This document shows, in pieces, positions 38,379 through 46,618 of a stretch of 64,000 nt of DNA. This DNA comes from Xanthomonas hortorum (GTDB lineage: Bacteria; Pseudomonadota; Gammaproteobacteria; Xanthomonadales; Xanthomonadaceae): assembly GCF_002940005.1 (NCBI RefSeq), contig NZ_MDEF01000004.1; one strand, given 5' to 3'. The position numbers and the translations under genes were made by a program. The notes beneath the pieces are model-generated. The model made no database searches. It was given only the letters and a program-made list of their open reading frames with translations, and was not told the DNA's origin. Position 1 is the first letter of the stretch, and each line of letters starts with the position of its first letter.

Positions 38379-39809
38379 ATGTTCAAGCAACTCTGGGCCA
38401 CCAAACACCCGCACGCCAGCCATGAGGCGGCCGACGGGCTCGGCCTGCAACGCGCGCTCGGGCCGTGGGGATTGACTGCACTGGGCATTGGCGCAGTGAT
38501 CGGCGGCGGCATTTTCGTCATCACCGGCCAGGCAGCCGCCGACCATGCCGGCCCGGCGATCATGCTGTCGTTCGTGCTGGCGGCGGTGTGTTGCGCGTTC
38601 TGCGCGATGGCCTACGCCGAATTCGCCGCGATGGTGCCGGTGTCCGGCAGCGCCTACACCTATACCTACGCCACCTTCGGCGAGCTGGCGGCCTGGTTCA
38701 TCGGCTGGATGCTGGTGCTGGAATACGGCGTCTCCGCCTCGGCAGTGGCGGTCAGCTGGACCGGCTATTTCCTCAGCCTGCTGGAACACTTCGGGATTCA
38801 TCTGCCCGCCGCCCTGGTCAGTGCGCCGCTGGACGGCAAGCTGCAGCGCACCGGTGCGATCGCCAACCTGCCCGCGGCCGGGATCGTGCTGCTGCTGACC
38901 TGGCTGTGCTACGTGGGCATCCGCAAATCGTCTGCGATGAACATGGCCATGGTGATCCTCAAGACCGGGCTGATCCTGCTGGTGATCGGGGTGGGCTGGA
39001 AATACGTGGATACCGCCAACTGGCACCCGTTCATTCCGGCCAACGAAGGCCCGGGCAAGTACGGCATGGAAGGCGTGCTGCGCGGTGCGGCGATGGTGTT
39101 CTTCGCCTATATCGGCTTCGAGGCGGTGTCGGTGGCGGCGCAGGAATCGCATCGCCCGCAACGCGACCTGCCGATCGGCATGATCCTGTCGCTGGTCATC
39201 TGCACCGTGCTCTACATCGCGATGGCTGCGGTGATGACCGGGCTGGTGCCCTACACCTTGCTCGGCACCGACGAGCCGGTGGTGACCGCGGTGGCGGCGC
39301 ATCCGCAGCTGGCTTGGTTGCGGGTGATCGTGGAAGTGGGTGCGTTGATCGGGCTGTCGTCGGTGGTGCTGGTGATGATCATCGGGCAGCCGCGCATCTT
39401 CATGATCATTGCGCGCGATGGGCTGCTGCCATCGATCTTCACCCGCATCCATCCCAAGTACCGCACCCCGCACGTCAATACCGTGATCACCGGTGTTGGC
39501 ATTGCCTTGCTGGCAGCGGTGTTCCCGCTGGATGTATTGGGTGAGTTGACCTCGATGGGCACGCTGATCGCGTTCGCGGCGGTGTGCGCGGGCGTGTTGA
39601 TCCTGCGCCGCACCCACCCGGAACTGCCGCGCCCGTTCCGCATGCCGGTAGCCTGGCTGATCTGCAGCGCCGGTGTGTTGAGCTGTCTGGCCCTGCTGTC
39701 GGCGATGACGCTGCACAACTGGATGTTGATGGGGGTGTGGACGCTGGTCGGGCTGGTGGTTTATTTCGGCTACGGCTATCGCCATAGCCGTCTGCGCGAC
39801 GGGCGCTGA
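38379..39809 (+). CDS. Amino acid permease (APC superfamily, CAT-type), second of a tandem pair
   Basis: The 476-residue paralogue of the preceding gene has the same layout: LGIGAVIGGGIFVITGQAAADHAGPAI in the first helix, AEFAAMVPVSGSAYTYTYATFGELAAWFIGW, AAMVFFAYIGFEAVSVAAQESHRPQRDLPIGM and VMIIGQPRIFMIIARDGLLP. The start is ATG 38379 (MFKQLWATKHPHA), with AGGA nine bases upstream. The retained pair, diverged in loops and near the helix-6 motif (FDAVSTS versus FEAVSVA), suggests different substrates or regulation. The substrate cannot be assigned. Confidence 0.88.
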   Translation: MFKQLWATKHPHASHEAADGLGLQRALGPWGLTALGIGAVIGGGIFVITGQAAADHAGPAIMLSFVLAAVCCAFCAMAYAEFAAMVPVSGSAYTYTYATFGELAAWFIGWMLVLEYGVSASAVAVSWTGYFLSLLEHFGIHLPAALVSAPLDGKLQRTGAIANLPAAGIVLLLTWLCYVGIRKSSAMNMAMVILKTGLILLVIGVGWKYVDTANWHPFIPANEGPGKYGMEGVLRGAAMVFFAYIGFEAVSVAAQESHRPQRDLPIGMILSLVICTVLYIAMAAVMTGLVPYTLLGTDEPVVTAVAAHPQLAWLRVIVEVGALIGLSSVVLVMIIGQPRIFMIIARDGLLPSIFTRIHPKYRTPHVNTVITGVGIALLAAVFPLDVLGELTSMGTLIAFAAVCAGVLILRRTHPELPRPFRMPVAWLICSAGVLSCLALLSAMTLHNWMLMGVWTLVGLVVYFGYGYRHSRLRDGR

Positions 39810-39946
39810 TTACTTACGTGGGCTGAGAGCGGCTGACAAAACGGCTGCGCTCCGGTGTAGGGCGGAGCGGATGATTTTCGGCTTGTTTGTAGGGCCGATG
39901 ATCTGGGGCTTGGCTGCGGGCCCCCTGCCCACCCACCTTGGCTGCA

Positions 39947-40081
39947 GGGCCCTTGCCCGCCCACCATCGCGGGACACGCCGCAAGTACGTCCGTGTAGGC
40001 TCTTACGCGGCATCCATGCCGCGTAAGGTCCCGCGACGGTGGGCGGGCAAGGACCAGTCGAGATGGTCGGTGTGCGTGGTT
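39947..40081. repeat. Long extragenic palindrome, family A copy 2, plus a related palindrome
   Basis: The arms GGGCCCTTGCCCGCCCACC and GGTGGGCGGGCAAGGACC, with inner GCGGGAC/GTCCCGC and a nested TACGCGGCAT/ATGCCGCGTA, match the element at 12983-13115. A second palindrome follows at 40107-40220, with GGTGCGGTGTCCTCACCGATT...GCGGGAC and GTCCCGCAAGCGGTGAGGGCACCGC as arms. These elements fill most of the 39810-40412 spacer. The last part, 40260-40400, holds a CTGTCAGGCGGGCGC-type sequence also seen near 42590; no gene was seen. Confidence 0.78.
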
Positions 40082-40412
40082 TTCAACAAAGTAACCGACT
40101 AACTTTCTGGTGCGGTGTCCTCACCGATTGCGGGACCGTGTGGCGGCATGGATGCCGCCACCGAGCCCCCAGGGACGGGTTCACGGCGTGTCCCGCAAGC
40201 GGTGAGGGCACCGCGCATTCGACCTACTCAGCGACTCAGCGTTTGACCTGGGCTTCTGACCGCATCCAACAAGAGACAGTCAACAAAACCACTGCGCCAC
40301 TGTCAGGCGGGCGCTCGCTACGTTTGCCACCCGCCTTGAGTCCGGGCGTGGCAGGAACACACCCTGCTGCGCTGCACCTGGCCGTAATCGAGTGGCGCAG
40401 TAGAATAGGTCC

Positions 40413-41066
40413 ATGAATGCGACCACTGCCCCCCTGCCCTATAGCGCCGCGCGTCTGCACGAGCTGGCGCAGTTGTTGATCGGTAACATCCGCGAGCTGG
40501 CCCAGGCCGGCTGGACGCCGGCCACCAGCAGCAATTTCTCCCATCGCCTGGACGAACAGCACGCCGCGATCACCGTCTCCGGCCGCGACAAGGGCCGCCT
40601 GGTCGAAGAAGACATCATGGTGGTGGACTTCGATGGCCTGGCCGTCGGCCGGCCGTTGCGCCCCTCTGCCGAAACCCTGCTGCACACCCAGCTGTACCGC
40701 CGGTTTCCGGAGATCGGCTGCGTGCTGCACACGCATTCACCGGTGCAGACCATCGCCTCGCGGCTGTACGCCGGCAGCGGCGTGATCCGGCTGGAGGGCT
40801 ATGAGCTGTTGAAAGCCTTCGAAGGCAACACCACCCACGAAACTGCGGTGGACGTGCCAGTGTTCGCCAATACCCAGGACATGCAGGTGCTGGCCGCGCA
40901 GGTCGAAGCACTGCTAGACAAACAGAACCTGTGGGGGTATCTCATCGAAGGACACGGCCTGTATGCCTGGGGCCGCAACATGGCCGAGGCGCGCCGTCAT
41001 CTGGAGGCGTTCGAGTTCCTGCTGCATTGCGAACTCGAGCTGCTGAAACTGCGCGGCACGCGCTGA
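40413..41066 (+). CDS. mtnB: Methylthioribulose-1-phosphate dehydratase
   Basis: MtnB dehydrates 5-methylthioribulose 1-phosphate in the methionine salvage pathway. The 217-residue protein is a class II aldolase-type zinc enzyme: TPATSSNFSHRLDEQ, GRDKGRLVEEDIMVVD, catalytic glutamate region PSAETLLHTQLYR, and zinc histidines in CVLHTHSPVQT and IEGHGLYAWGRNMAEARRHLEAFEFLL. It is first in a compact mtnB-mtnD-mtnC set. The start is ATG 40413. No SAM riboswitch was recognised in the repeat-filled spacer upstream. Confidence 0.94.
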   Translation: MNATTAPLPYSAARLHELAQLLIGNIRELAQAGWTPATSSNFSHRLDEQHAAITVSGRDKGRLVEEDIMVVDFDGLAVGRPLRPSAETLLHTQLYRRFPEIGCVLHTHSPVQTIASRLYAGSGVIRLEGYELLKAFEGNTTHETAVDVPVFANTQDMQVLAAQVEALLDKQNLWGYLIEGHGLYAWGRNMAEARRHLEAFEFLLHCELELLKLRGTR

Positions 41067-41106
41067 GCCCTCGCCACCTCCCCTACACCTTGTGAGCCAG
41101 ATCGCC

Positions 41107-41673
41107 ATGAGCCGACTTCGCATCTTCAACGATTCCGACCCCAACCTGGCGCAATTCGATAGCCGCGACGGTGAGCAGATCGCCGCCGAGCTGAGCAAGA
41201 TCGGCGTGACCTTCGAGCGCTGGCAGGCCACGCAGCCGATCGAGCCGGGCGCCACACCCGAACAGGTCATGGCGGCCTATCGCGAGGATATCGAGCGGCT
41301 GAGCGCCGAGCGCGGCTTGAAGACCGTCGATGTGGTCAGCATCGCGCCGGACAATCCCAAGCGCGAAGAAATGCGCGCCAAATTCCTGGATGAGCACTTC
41401 CACAAGGAAGACGAGGTGCGCTTCTTCGTCGCCGGCTCGGGCCAGTTCACGCTGCACGTGGACGACAAGGTCTACGAGATCGAATGCGTCAAGGACGACC
41501 TGATCGCCGTGCCCGACAGCACCCTGCACTGGTTCGACATGGGCCCGGAGCCGCACTTCGTGGCGATCCGCTTCTTCACCGAGCCCGATGGCTGGGTCGG
41601 CCACTTCACCGGTACCGAAATCGCCCAACAATTCCCCCGCTACGCCCCCGAGAAACCTCACAAGGCCAGCTGA
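41107..41673 (+). CDS. mtnD: Acireductone dioxygenase
   Basis: MtnD oxidises acireductone to the 2-keto acid precursor of methionine (with iron), or to a shunt product (with nickel). The 188-residue cupin carries the metal site EHFHKEDEVRFFVAGSGQF (His, His, Glu) with the fourth ligand histidine in STLHWFDMG. ATG 41107 is chosen; GTG 41092 would add five residues. It lies 40 bases after mtnB and two bases before mtnC. Confidence 0.95.
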   Translation: MSRLRIFNDSDPNLAQFDSRDGEQIAAELSKIGVTFERWQATQPIEPGATPEQVMAAYREDIERLSAERGLKTVDVVSIAPDNPKREEMRAKFLDEHFHKEDEVRFFVAGSGQFTLHVDDKVYEIECVKDDLIAVPDSTLHWFDMGPEPHFVAIRFFTEPDGWVGHFTGTEIAQQFPRYAPEKPHKAS

Positions 41674-41675
41674 CG

Positions 41676-42374
41676 ATGACACGACCGCAAGCGATCCTCA
41701 CCGATATCGAAGGCACTACCAGCAGCATCTCGTTCGTCAAGGACGTGTTGTTTCCGTATGCGCGCCGCGCCATGCCGGCCTATGTGCAGGAGCACGGCAG
41801 TCACCCGCAGGTGCGCCACTGGCTCAACCAGGTGGCCGATGAAATCGGCGAGGACGTGCCCGACGAGGTCCTGGTCAGCACGCTGCAGACCTGGATCGAC
41901 GAAGACCGCAAGCACACCGCACTCAAGGCCTTGCAGGGGCTGATCTGGGGCGATGGCTACAAGACCGCCGACTTCACTGCGCACATTTATGCCGACGCGG
42001 CGATCCAGCTGCAGGCCTGGCATGCGGCCGGCATTCCGCTGTACGTGTATTCGTCCGGCTCGGTGCCAGCGCAGAAGCTGTTCTTCGCGCATAGCGATGC
42101 AGGCGACCTGAGCGGGCTGATCAGCGACTGGTTCGATACCGAAGTGGGCCCCAAGCGCGAGACCGCCAGTTATCGGCGTATTGCCGAACGCATCGGGGTG
42201 CCACCGGGCGAGATTCTGTTTCTGTCGGACGTGATCGAAGAGCTCGATGCCGCAAAGCGTGCTGGCATGCGCACCGCGCTGCTGGACCGTCTGGAGGACT
42301 ACCCCACCCCCCGTTCGGCCGAGGATGTCGGTAGCCATCAGCGCGTGGAGAGCTTTACCCAGCTGGTGCTGTAA
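41676..42374 (+). CDS. mtnC: Enolase-phosphatase E1
   Basis: MtnC performs the enolisation and dephosphorylation between MtnB and MtnD. The 232-residue HAD-family protein starts ILTDIEGTTSSISFVKDVLFPYA, where the nucleophile aspartate is followed by the family's IEGT variation. It continues with VYSSGSVPAQKLFFAHS (motif 2) and GPKRETASYRRIAERIGVPPGEILFLSDVIEELDAAKRAGM (motifs 3 and 4). The start ATG 41676 is two bases after the mtnD stop. No mtnA or mtnK is present in this window. Confidence 0.95.
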   Translation: MTRPQAILTDIEGTTSSISFVKDVLFPYARRAMPAYVQEHGSHPQVRHWLNQVADEIGEDVPDEVLVSTLQTWIDEDRKHTALKALQGLIWGDGYKTADFTAHIYADAAIQLQAWHAAGIPLYVYSSGSVPAQKLFFAHSDAGDLSGLISDWFDTEVGPKRETASYRRIAERIGVPPGEILFLSDVIEELDAAKRAGMRTALLDRLEDYPTPRSAEDVGSHQRVESFTQLVL

Positions 42375-42854
42375 GCGCTCGACAAACCGGCTGGGCGCAC
42401 TGGCATGTGAGTGCAGTCGGTGTTCGATGCGGCATGTAGCGCGCGCATCTGGCATGCGCAGGCTGCGGCCTTGGGCGCGCCGTCCAAATCCATAGGACGA
42501 CCGCCGGTTTGGTTTTGTTAGCCGCGTTATGCCGGCGGATGATGCCGATGAAGTATCGGCGACGCATGCACTTGGAGCGGCTAACAACACTGTCAGGTGG
42601 GCGCGAAGGGCGCGGAGGAACTGGAGTGTACAAGTGGTACATGCCGATTCCGAGCACCGATCGCGCCCGCCTAGTGGCTGCGCAGTAGTTTGCCAGCCAC
42701 TCTTAAAGGCGCGCTCTACAAAACGTGTTCCGCAAGACCTGTTCTTCAAGACGTGCTTGAAATGGATCAGTGAACGTCGTGCAACGTCACGGTCTGCGTT
42801 GCGATCACTGCGCCCTGGCGCTCCACCCGTTTCTCTCAGACCTCGGCGTTTTTC
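42375..42854. other. 480-base spacer without a recognised gene
   Basis: It lies between mtnC and the C13 peptidase gene. It contains a weak palindromic stretch, GCCGGCGGATGATGCCG, near 42530, and a sequence around 42580-42610 (GCTAACAACACTGTCAGGTG) related to one at 40269-40310. Reading frames here are short and GC-biased, as in shadows. The promoter of the peptidase gene should lie near its right end. Confidence 0.5.
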
Positions 42855-43946
42855 ATGTCGCTGCATTTCACCATCGGACCGAACGCCTTGCTGCGGCGCC
42901 TGTCGCTGTTGATCGTCATCGTGACCTTGATGGCCGGCTGCCATCCCGATGCCGGTGCCACGTTGCCGAGCCAATCTGCGACGAGCCAGGCTGCGGCAAC
43001 TCAGGACGAGGTCGACGCGGTCGACCAGGCCGCACTCGCGCAGGCATTGAAAGCGCTGCAGCCGCAGCGCCCCGGCGTCACCGACCTGTATGTGGTCGGC
43101 TTCGCCGGCGATGCCAGCGACGATGTGTTCCGCAACGAGACGCTGTACCTCAAACAGCTGTTCGAGCAGCGCTTCGATGCGCGCGGCCGCGTGGTCACGC
43201 TGGTCAACAACCCGGACAATCTGGGCGAGCAGCCATACGCACCGCTGGCGACCTACGACAACCTCTACGACACACTCGCCGCAGTCGGCAAGCGCATGGA
43301 TCGCAAGGAAGACGCGCTGCTGCTGTTCGTCACCACCCATGGCACCGAAGACCACGCGCTATACGTGCAGGTGGACGAGAACGAAGAGGATTTCATCAGC
43401 CCGCAGGACCTGCGCAAGGCGCTGGACGATGCCGGTATCGGCAATCGCATCATCGTGTTGTCGGCGTGCTATTCGGGTGGGTTCATCCCGGCACTGCGCT
43501 CGCCCGACACGCTGATCCTGACCGCAGCGCGTGCCGACCGGCCCTCGTTCGGCTGCGGCAATACCTCCAACGCGACCTACTTCGGCCAGGCCTGGCTGAT
43601 CGATGCGATGAACCAGCGCGATGACCCGTTGGCTGCGTTCGAGATGGCCAAGGCCGCCATCACCGCGCGCGAGAAACAGGACGGCGAACTGCCCTCGTTG
43701 CCGCAGCAATCGCTCGGCAGACGCATCGCGCCGGTGCTGGCACGCTGGCGTGCGGGGCTGCACGCAGAGCCGGCGGTTGCCTATCCGTATCCGCCGCTGG
43801 AGGTTGCGCCGGACGCCGAGCAGGAAAGCGATCCGAAGGCCGACTCCGACGCTGAGTCAGCGGACAGCCCGACGAAAACCAAGCTGCCGACGGCCTCCAC
43901 CACTGCGCGCAAACCGTCGCGTGCACCTGCGCCGTCGACACCCTGA
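42855..43946 (+). CDS. C13 (legumain-like) peptidase family lipoprotein
   Basis: The 363-residue protein has a lipoprotein-type signal (LLRRLSLLIVIVTLMAGC, lipidated Cys29). The C13/caspase-like domain spans residues 75-300, with the catalytic dyad H162 in LLLFVTTHGTEDHAL and C205 in IIVLSACYSGGFIPAL. The substrate-pocket region follows as LILTAARADRPSFGCGN. The last 60 residues are acidic, then Pro/Ser/Thr-rich (EQESDPKADSDAE ... APAPSTP) and probably disordered. The family includes legumain-like and GPI-transamidase-type peptidases; the bacterial target is unknown. A candidate Fur box begins 15 bases after its stop. Confidence 0.85.
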   Translation: MSLHFTIGPNALLRRLSLLIVIVTLMAGCHPDAGATLPSQSATSQAAATQDEVDAVDQAALAQALKALQPQRPGVTDLYVVGFAGDASDDVFRNETLYLKQLFEQRFDARGRVVTLVNNPDNLGEQPYAPLATYDNLYDTLAAVGKRMDRKEDALLLFVTTHGTEDHALYVQVDENEEDFISPQDLRKALDDAGIGNRIIVLSACYSGGFIPALRSPDTLILTAARADRPSFGCGNTSNATYFGQAWLIDAMNQRDDPLAAFEMAKAAITAREKQDGELPSLPQQSLGRRIAPVLARWRAGLHAEPAVAYPYPPLEVAPDAEQESDPKADSDAESADSPTKTKLPTASTTARKPSRAPAPSTP

Positions 43947-43960
43947 CAGCTGCAACGCGC

Positions 43961-43975
43961 TGAGACTAATTCTCA
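43961..43975 (+). promoter_or_regulatory. Candidate Fur box upstream of a putative small RNA
   Basis: TGAGACTAATTCTCA fits the Fur 7-1-7 pattern TGAGAAT-N-ATTCTCA with a single mismatch (position 6) and is itself nearly palindromic. It overlaps a possible promoter, CTGACA (43943-43948) with ACTAAT (43965-43970), spaced by 16 bases. The position in a spacer, not in front of a protein gene, is notable. Confidence 0.55.
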
Positions 43976-43976
43976 T

Positions 43977-44112
43977 TTCGTCAGCGCTTGCGCGGCCTCG
44001 CCACACTCGCGCAGCCAGCCAGCACACGCCAGCCAGCCTCGATCCCCGCCAGCGCGCCACCGCCTGCCAGCCCGGATCCCAAAACGCCTCCCTTGTGGAG
44101 GCGTTTGTGTTT
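43977..44112 (+). ncRNA. Candidate iron-responsive small RNA (Fur box to terminator)
   Basis: From the putative start near 43977 to the terminator end, the transcript would be about 135 bases. It has no ATG-initiated frame of note. It is rich in C and contains four GCCAGC units (44014-44072: CAGCCAGCCAGC, GCCAGCCAGC, CGCCAGCGC, TGCCAGCCC) which could be exposed pairing regions, and ends in a strong hairpin. Fur-repressed small RNAs (RyhB, PrrF) have this design. The evidence is architectural only: no homology to those RNAs was recognised, and a 3' UTR fragment of the peptidase gene is the main alternative. Confidence 0.35.
44081..44112 (+). terminator. Strong intrinsic terminator
   Basis: A perfect 10-bp stem, AAACGCCTCC (44082-44091) with GGAGGCGTTT (44097-44106), flanks a five-base loop and is followed by GTGTTTCT. 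The minus strand reads out as GGAGGCGTTTTGGG, so it may also serve the phosphoesterase gene that ends at 44234 from the other side. Confidence 0.75.
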
Positions 44113-44233
44113 CTGGCGATAGGTTCTATGCGTCGCATCCAACCCAAACGTTTCGACCAATAAATGCCGTAGGAGCGCATTTATGCGCGATGGGCTACAT
44201 ATCAAGAACCCACGCACGACGCACGCCTCTCCA

Positions 44234-45820
44234 TCAAGGATCCGCACGCTGCAGGCGATACACAGTGTGTGCGCTGTACTCACCAGTCGGCAACGCAGCG
44301 CGCACTTCAACGGTGTGCTCGCCAACTTCCAGCGTGGTCGGCAACGCGCCACGCCATAGATGCGTGGACGGTGTGGCCTCTGGTGAGCGGTCGTAACCGC
44401 GCAATTGCTCGGCCGCATCGTCGCGCACGTTCTCGGCCAGCAAGCGTGGGTCGGCACGCTCCACCCGCTTCATCGGCTGCCATGCGCCATTGTCGATACG
44501 CATCTGAACAACGGTATCGTCCTGCCCCATGAACACATTGGCGTAGATGCCCCACGCCGCATACGCGCCCTGGCGCAGCACCTTGGGCGCATGCAACAGC
44601 AGTTGCGCGTCGTCGGCCAAGCGCGCGGCGTGATACGCCAGGGTGTAGTCGCCGCTGGGCGCCACCTGCAGCACCGCATAACCGTTCGGCGTGCCGTCGC
44701 TCATCGTGGCGGTGGGAATGCCGTCGCCGTCCTTGGCGCCCGACCAGAACGCACCGCAGGCCGCGCCGACGTTGTATTCGTGCAGCGGTTTGGCGCCCTG
44801 CCACCCTTCGTCGGCGCCGTGGTCGACCTGCCGCTGGGTATGGCTGTGCCCGCTGAGCACCAGTACATGCGGAAACTCCTTCAACAGCGCGAACAGGCGA
44901 CTGCGATCTGCATGCCGGAAGGTTTCCTGTCCTGGCGCTGCATCGAACAATGGAATATGCATGCCCAGCACCAGCAGGCGCTCGCGCGGCAACTGCGCAA
45001 GATACGCCTGCAGAAACACGAACTGATCTTCGCGCAGTCCGCCGACATACGCCGGCTTAGCGCCGGGCGTATAGATCACATCGTCCAGAAACACGAAGCT
45101 GGCGTTGGCCTGTTCCACCGCATAGGTGTCCGGGCCGTAGACCTCACGCCAGCTATCCAGCGAATGCGCATCGTCGCTCGCGTCGAAATTCAGATCGTGA
45201 TTGCCCGGCACATGGAACCATGGCACGCCCAACTGCGTGGTGACCTTGTTCAAGGCCGGATACAGGCTCAGATCGTCGCTGACGATATCGCCCAGCGTGG
45301 TGCCGAGCCGGGCCGAGGTTTTGCCGACGATCGGCGCCACGATGTCGCGTTGGTAGTAACCCACGTCAACGAGGCTGGCGGTCTGGCTGTCGGCAAACAC
45401 CAACATCTGAAAGCCATCGGCGGCAGCACTTGCGCGCGGGCTCAGTGCGAAATCCCAGCTGTGCGTATTGCGCCCGGTGGCGGCAATGCCTGGGTACTTG
45501 CGCTTGGCCGACCCCTTGGGCGCGTAGTGACGCCAGAAACCCGGCAGTCCGTCGGCGGTTGGCACAAAGCTGCGATCGCCCGGCTTGATCACGAACACCG
45601 TCTGCCCGTCGCGCACCGGCAAGCGGTAGCGGCCTTGCGCATCGGTGCGCACCAGCTGCTCGCCGTTTGAAACTGTCACCCCGGCGATGCCCGTGTCATC
45701 CGCGCTGCGTCCGGCCCGCCCGTCGCGCTCTTCGTAGACGATGCCGTCGACCACCGCATCGCGCGCGTATGCGCTTCCCGCGAGCAATCCCAGGGCCAAC
45801 AGAGCGATACGAAGCTGCAT
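44234..45820 (-). CDS. Secreted calcineurin-like phosphoesterase
   Basis: The 528-residue protein has a signal peptide (MQLRIALLALGLLAGSAYA) and three parts. First is an N-terminal beta domain with SADDTGIAGVTVSNGEQLVRTDAQGRYRLPV, resembling a carboxypeptidase-regulatory-like fold. A metallophosphatase core follows, with LVFADSQT, DIVSDDLSLYP, PGNHDLNFD and LSGHSHTQRQ; in the first motif the usual DxH reads DSQ. The third is a C-terminal beta domain ending HTVYRLQRADP. The substrate is unknown. ATG 45820 is chosen for the signal peptide; the frame opens earlier at 45910. Confidence 0.88.
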   Translation of the reverse strand: MQLRIALLALGLLAGSAYARDAVVDGIVYEERDGRAGRSADDTGIAGVTVSNGEQLVRTDAQGRYRLPVRDGQTVFVIKPGDRSFVPTADGLPGFWRHYAPKGSAKRKYPGIAATGRNTHSWDFALSPRASAAADGFQMLVFADSQTASLVDVGYYQRDIVAPIVGKTSARLGTTLGDIVSDDLSLYPALNKVTTQLGVPWFHVPGNHDLNFDASDDAHSLDSWREVYGPDTYAVEQANASFVFLDDVIYTPGAKPAYVGGLREDQFVFLQAYLAQLPRERLLVLGMHIPLFDAAPGQETFRHADRSRLFALLKEFPHVLVLSGHSHTQRQVDHGADEGWQGAKPLHEYNVGAACGAFWSGAKDGDGIPTATMSDGTPNGYAVLQVAPSGDYTLAYHAARLADDAQLLLHAPKVLRQGAYAAWGIYANVFMGQDDTVVQMRIDNGAWQPMKRVERADPRLLAENVRDDAAEQLRGYDRSPEATPSTHLWRGALPTTLEVGEHTVEVRAALPTGEYSAHTVYRLQRADP

Positions 45821-45914
45821 GCGTTTTCCCGCGCGAAGATCAGCGGAAATTGTACCTGTGATGGCGAGGCGCACAGCGCGGTTTTGAAGGCCGAAAGACA
45901 TACGGCACATCCTC

Positions 45915-45982
45915 GTAGGAGCGCGCTTGGGCGCGATGGGGCGTTATCGATACAGCCCCGTCGCGCCCAGGTGCGCTCCTAC
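45915..45982. repeat. GTAGGAGCGC hairpin repeat (fold-back pair)
   Basis: The left arm GTAGGAGCGCGCTTGGGCGC and the right arm GCGCCCAGGTGCGCTCCTAC are inverted copies, with GATGGGGC/GCCCCGTC continuing the stem around a GTTATCGATACA loop. It lies between hisIE and the phosphoesterase gene, ten bases beyond the hisIE stop, so it may terminate the his operon or stabilise the message end. A half unit, CGTAGGAGCGCATTTATGCG, lies at 44169-44196. Confidence 0.8.
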
Positions 45983-45991
45983 CAGACCACG

Positions 45992-46618
45992 CTATTTGTG
46001 CCGCGACTCCAGCAACGCCACCGCATCACCCAGGCCCAGGCCGCGCGCGCGCAGCAGCACGATCAGGTGATACAGCAGATCGGCCGATTCGCCCAGCAAC
46101 TCGGCATCGCCCTGCACCACGCCGGCCAATGCGGTTTCCACGCCCTCTTCGCCCACCTTCTGCGCGATGCGGCGGATGCCCTGCTCGAACAGCTTGGTGG
46201 TGTAGCTGCCGTGCGGGCGCTCGTGTTCGCGCGCGGCGATCAAGGCATCCAGGCTGCCAAGGAACTGGCCGGGCGCGCCCGGAAAGCAGCTGGTGCGGCC
46301 AAGATGGCAGGTTGGCCCATGCGGGCGCGCCTGCACCAGCAGCGTGTCGGCATCGCAATCGGTCTCGATCGACACCACGCGCAAGACATTGCCCGAGCTC
46401 TCGCCCTTGGTCCACAAGCGCTGCTTGCTGCGGCTGAAGAAGGTGACTTCGCCACGTTGCTGGGTGACCGCCAGCGCTTCGGCATTCATGTAGCCCAGCA
46501 TTAACACGCGCAGGTTGTCGGCGTCCTGCACGACCACCGGCAACAAGCCATCCCCCTTGCTCCAGTCCAGCGCGGCAAGCGCGTCGCCCGCTGCCGTCTC
46601 GTTGTCGTTACTGCCCAT
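45992..46618 (-). CDS. hisIE: Bifunctional phosphoribosyl-AMP cyclohydrolase / phosphoribosyl-ATP pyrophosphatase
   Basis: This enzyme catalyses steps 2 and 3 of histidine synthesis. Residues 1-110 are the HisI cyclohydrolase (LMLGYMNAEALAVTQQRGEVTFFSRSKQRLWTKGESSGN, then CDADTLLVQARPHGPTCHLG with metal cysteines). The rest is HisE (LDALIAAREHERPHGSYTTKLFEQG, RIAQKVGEEGVETALA, SADLLYHLIVLL), an MazG-like fold. The protein has 208 residues. ATG 46618 overlaps the hisF stop by 11 bases. It is the last gene of the operon and is followed by a hairpin repeat. Confidence 0.96.
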   Translation of the reverse strand: MGSNDNETAAGDALAALDWSKGDGLLPVVVQDADNLRVLMLGYMNAEALAVTQQRGEVTFFSRSKQRLWTKGESSGNVLRVVSIETDCDADTLLVQARPHGPTCHLGRTSCFPGAPGQFLGSLDALIAAREHERPHGSYTTKLFEQGIRRIAQKVGEEGVETALAGVVQGDAELLGESADLLYHLIVLLRARGLGLGDAVALLESRHK

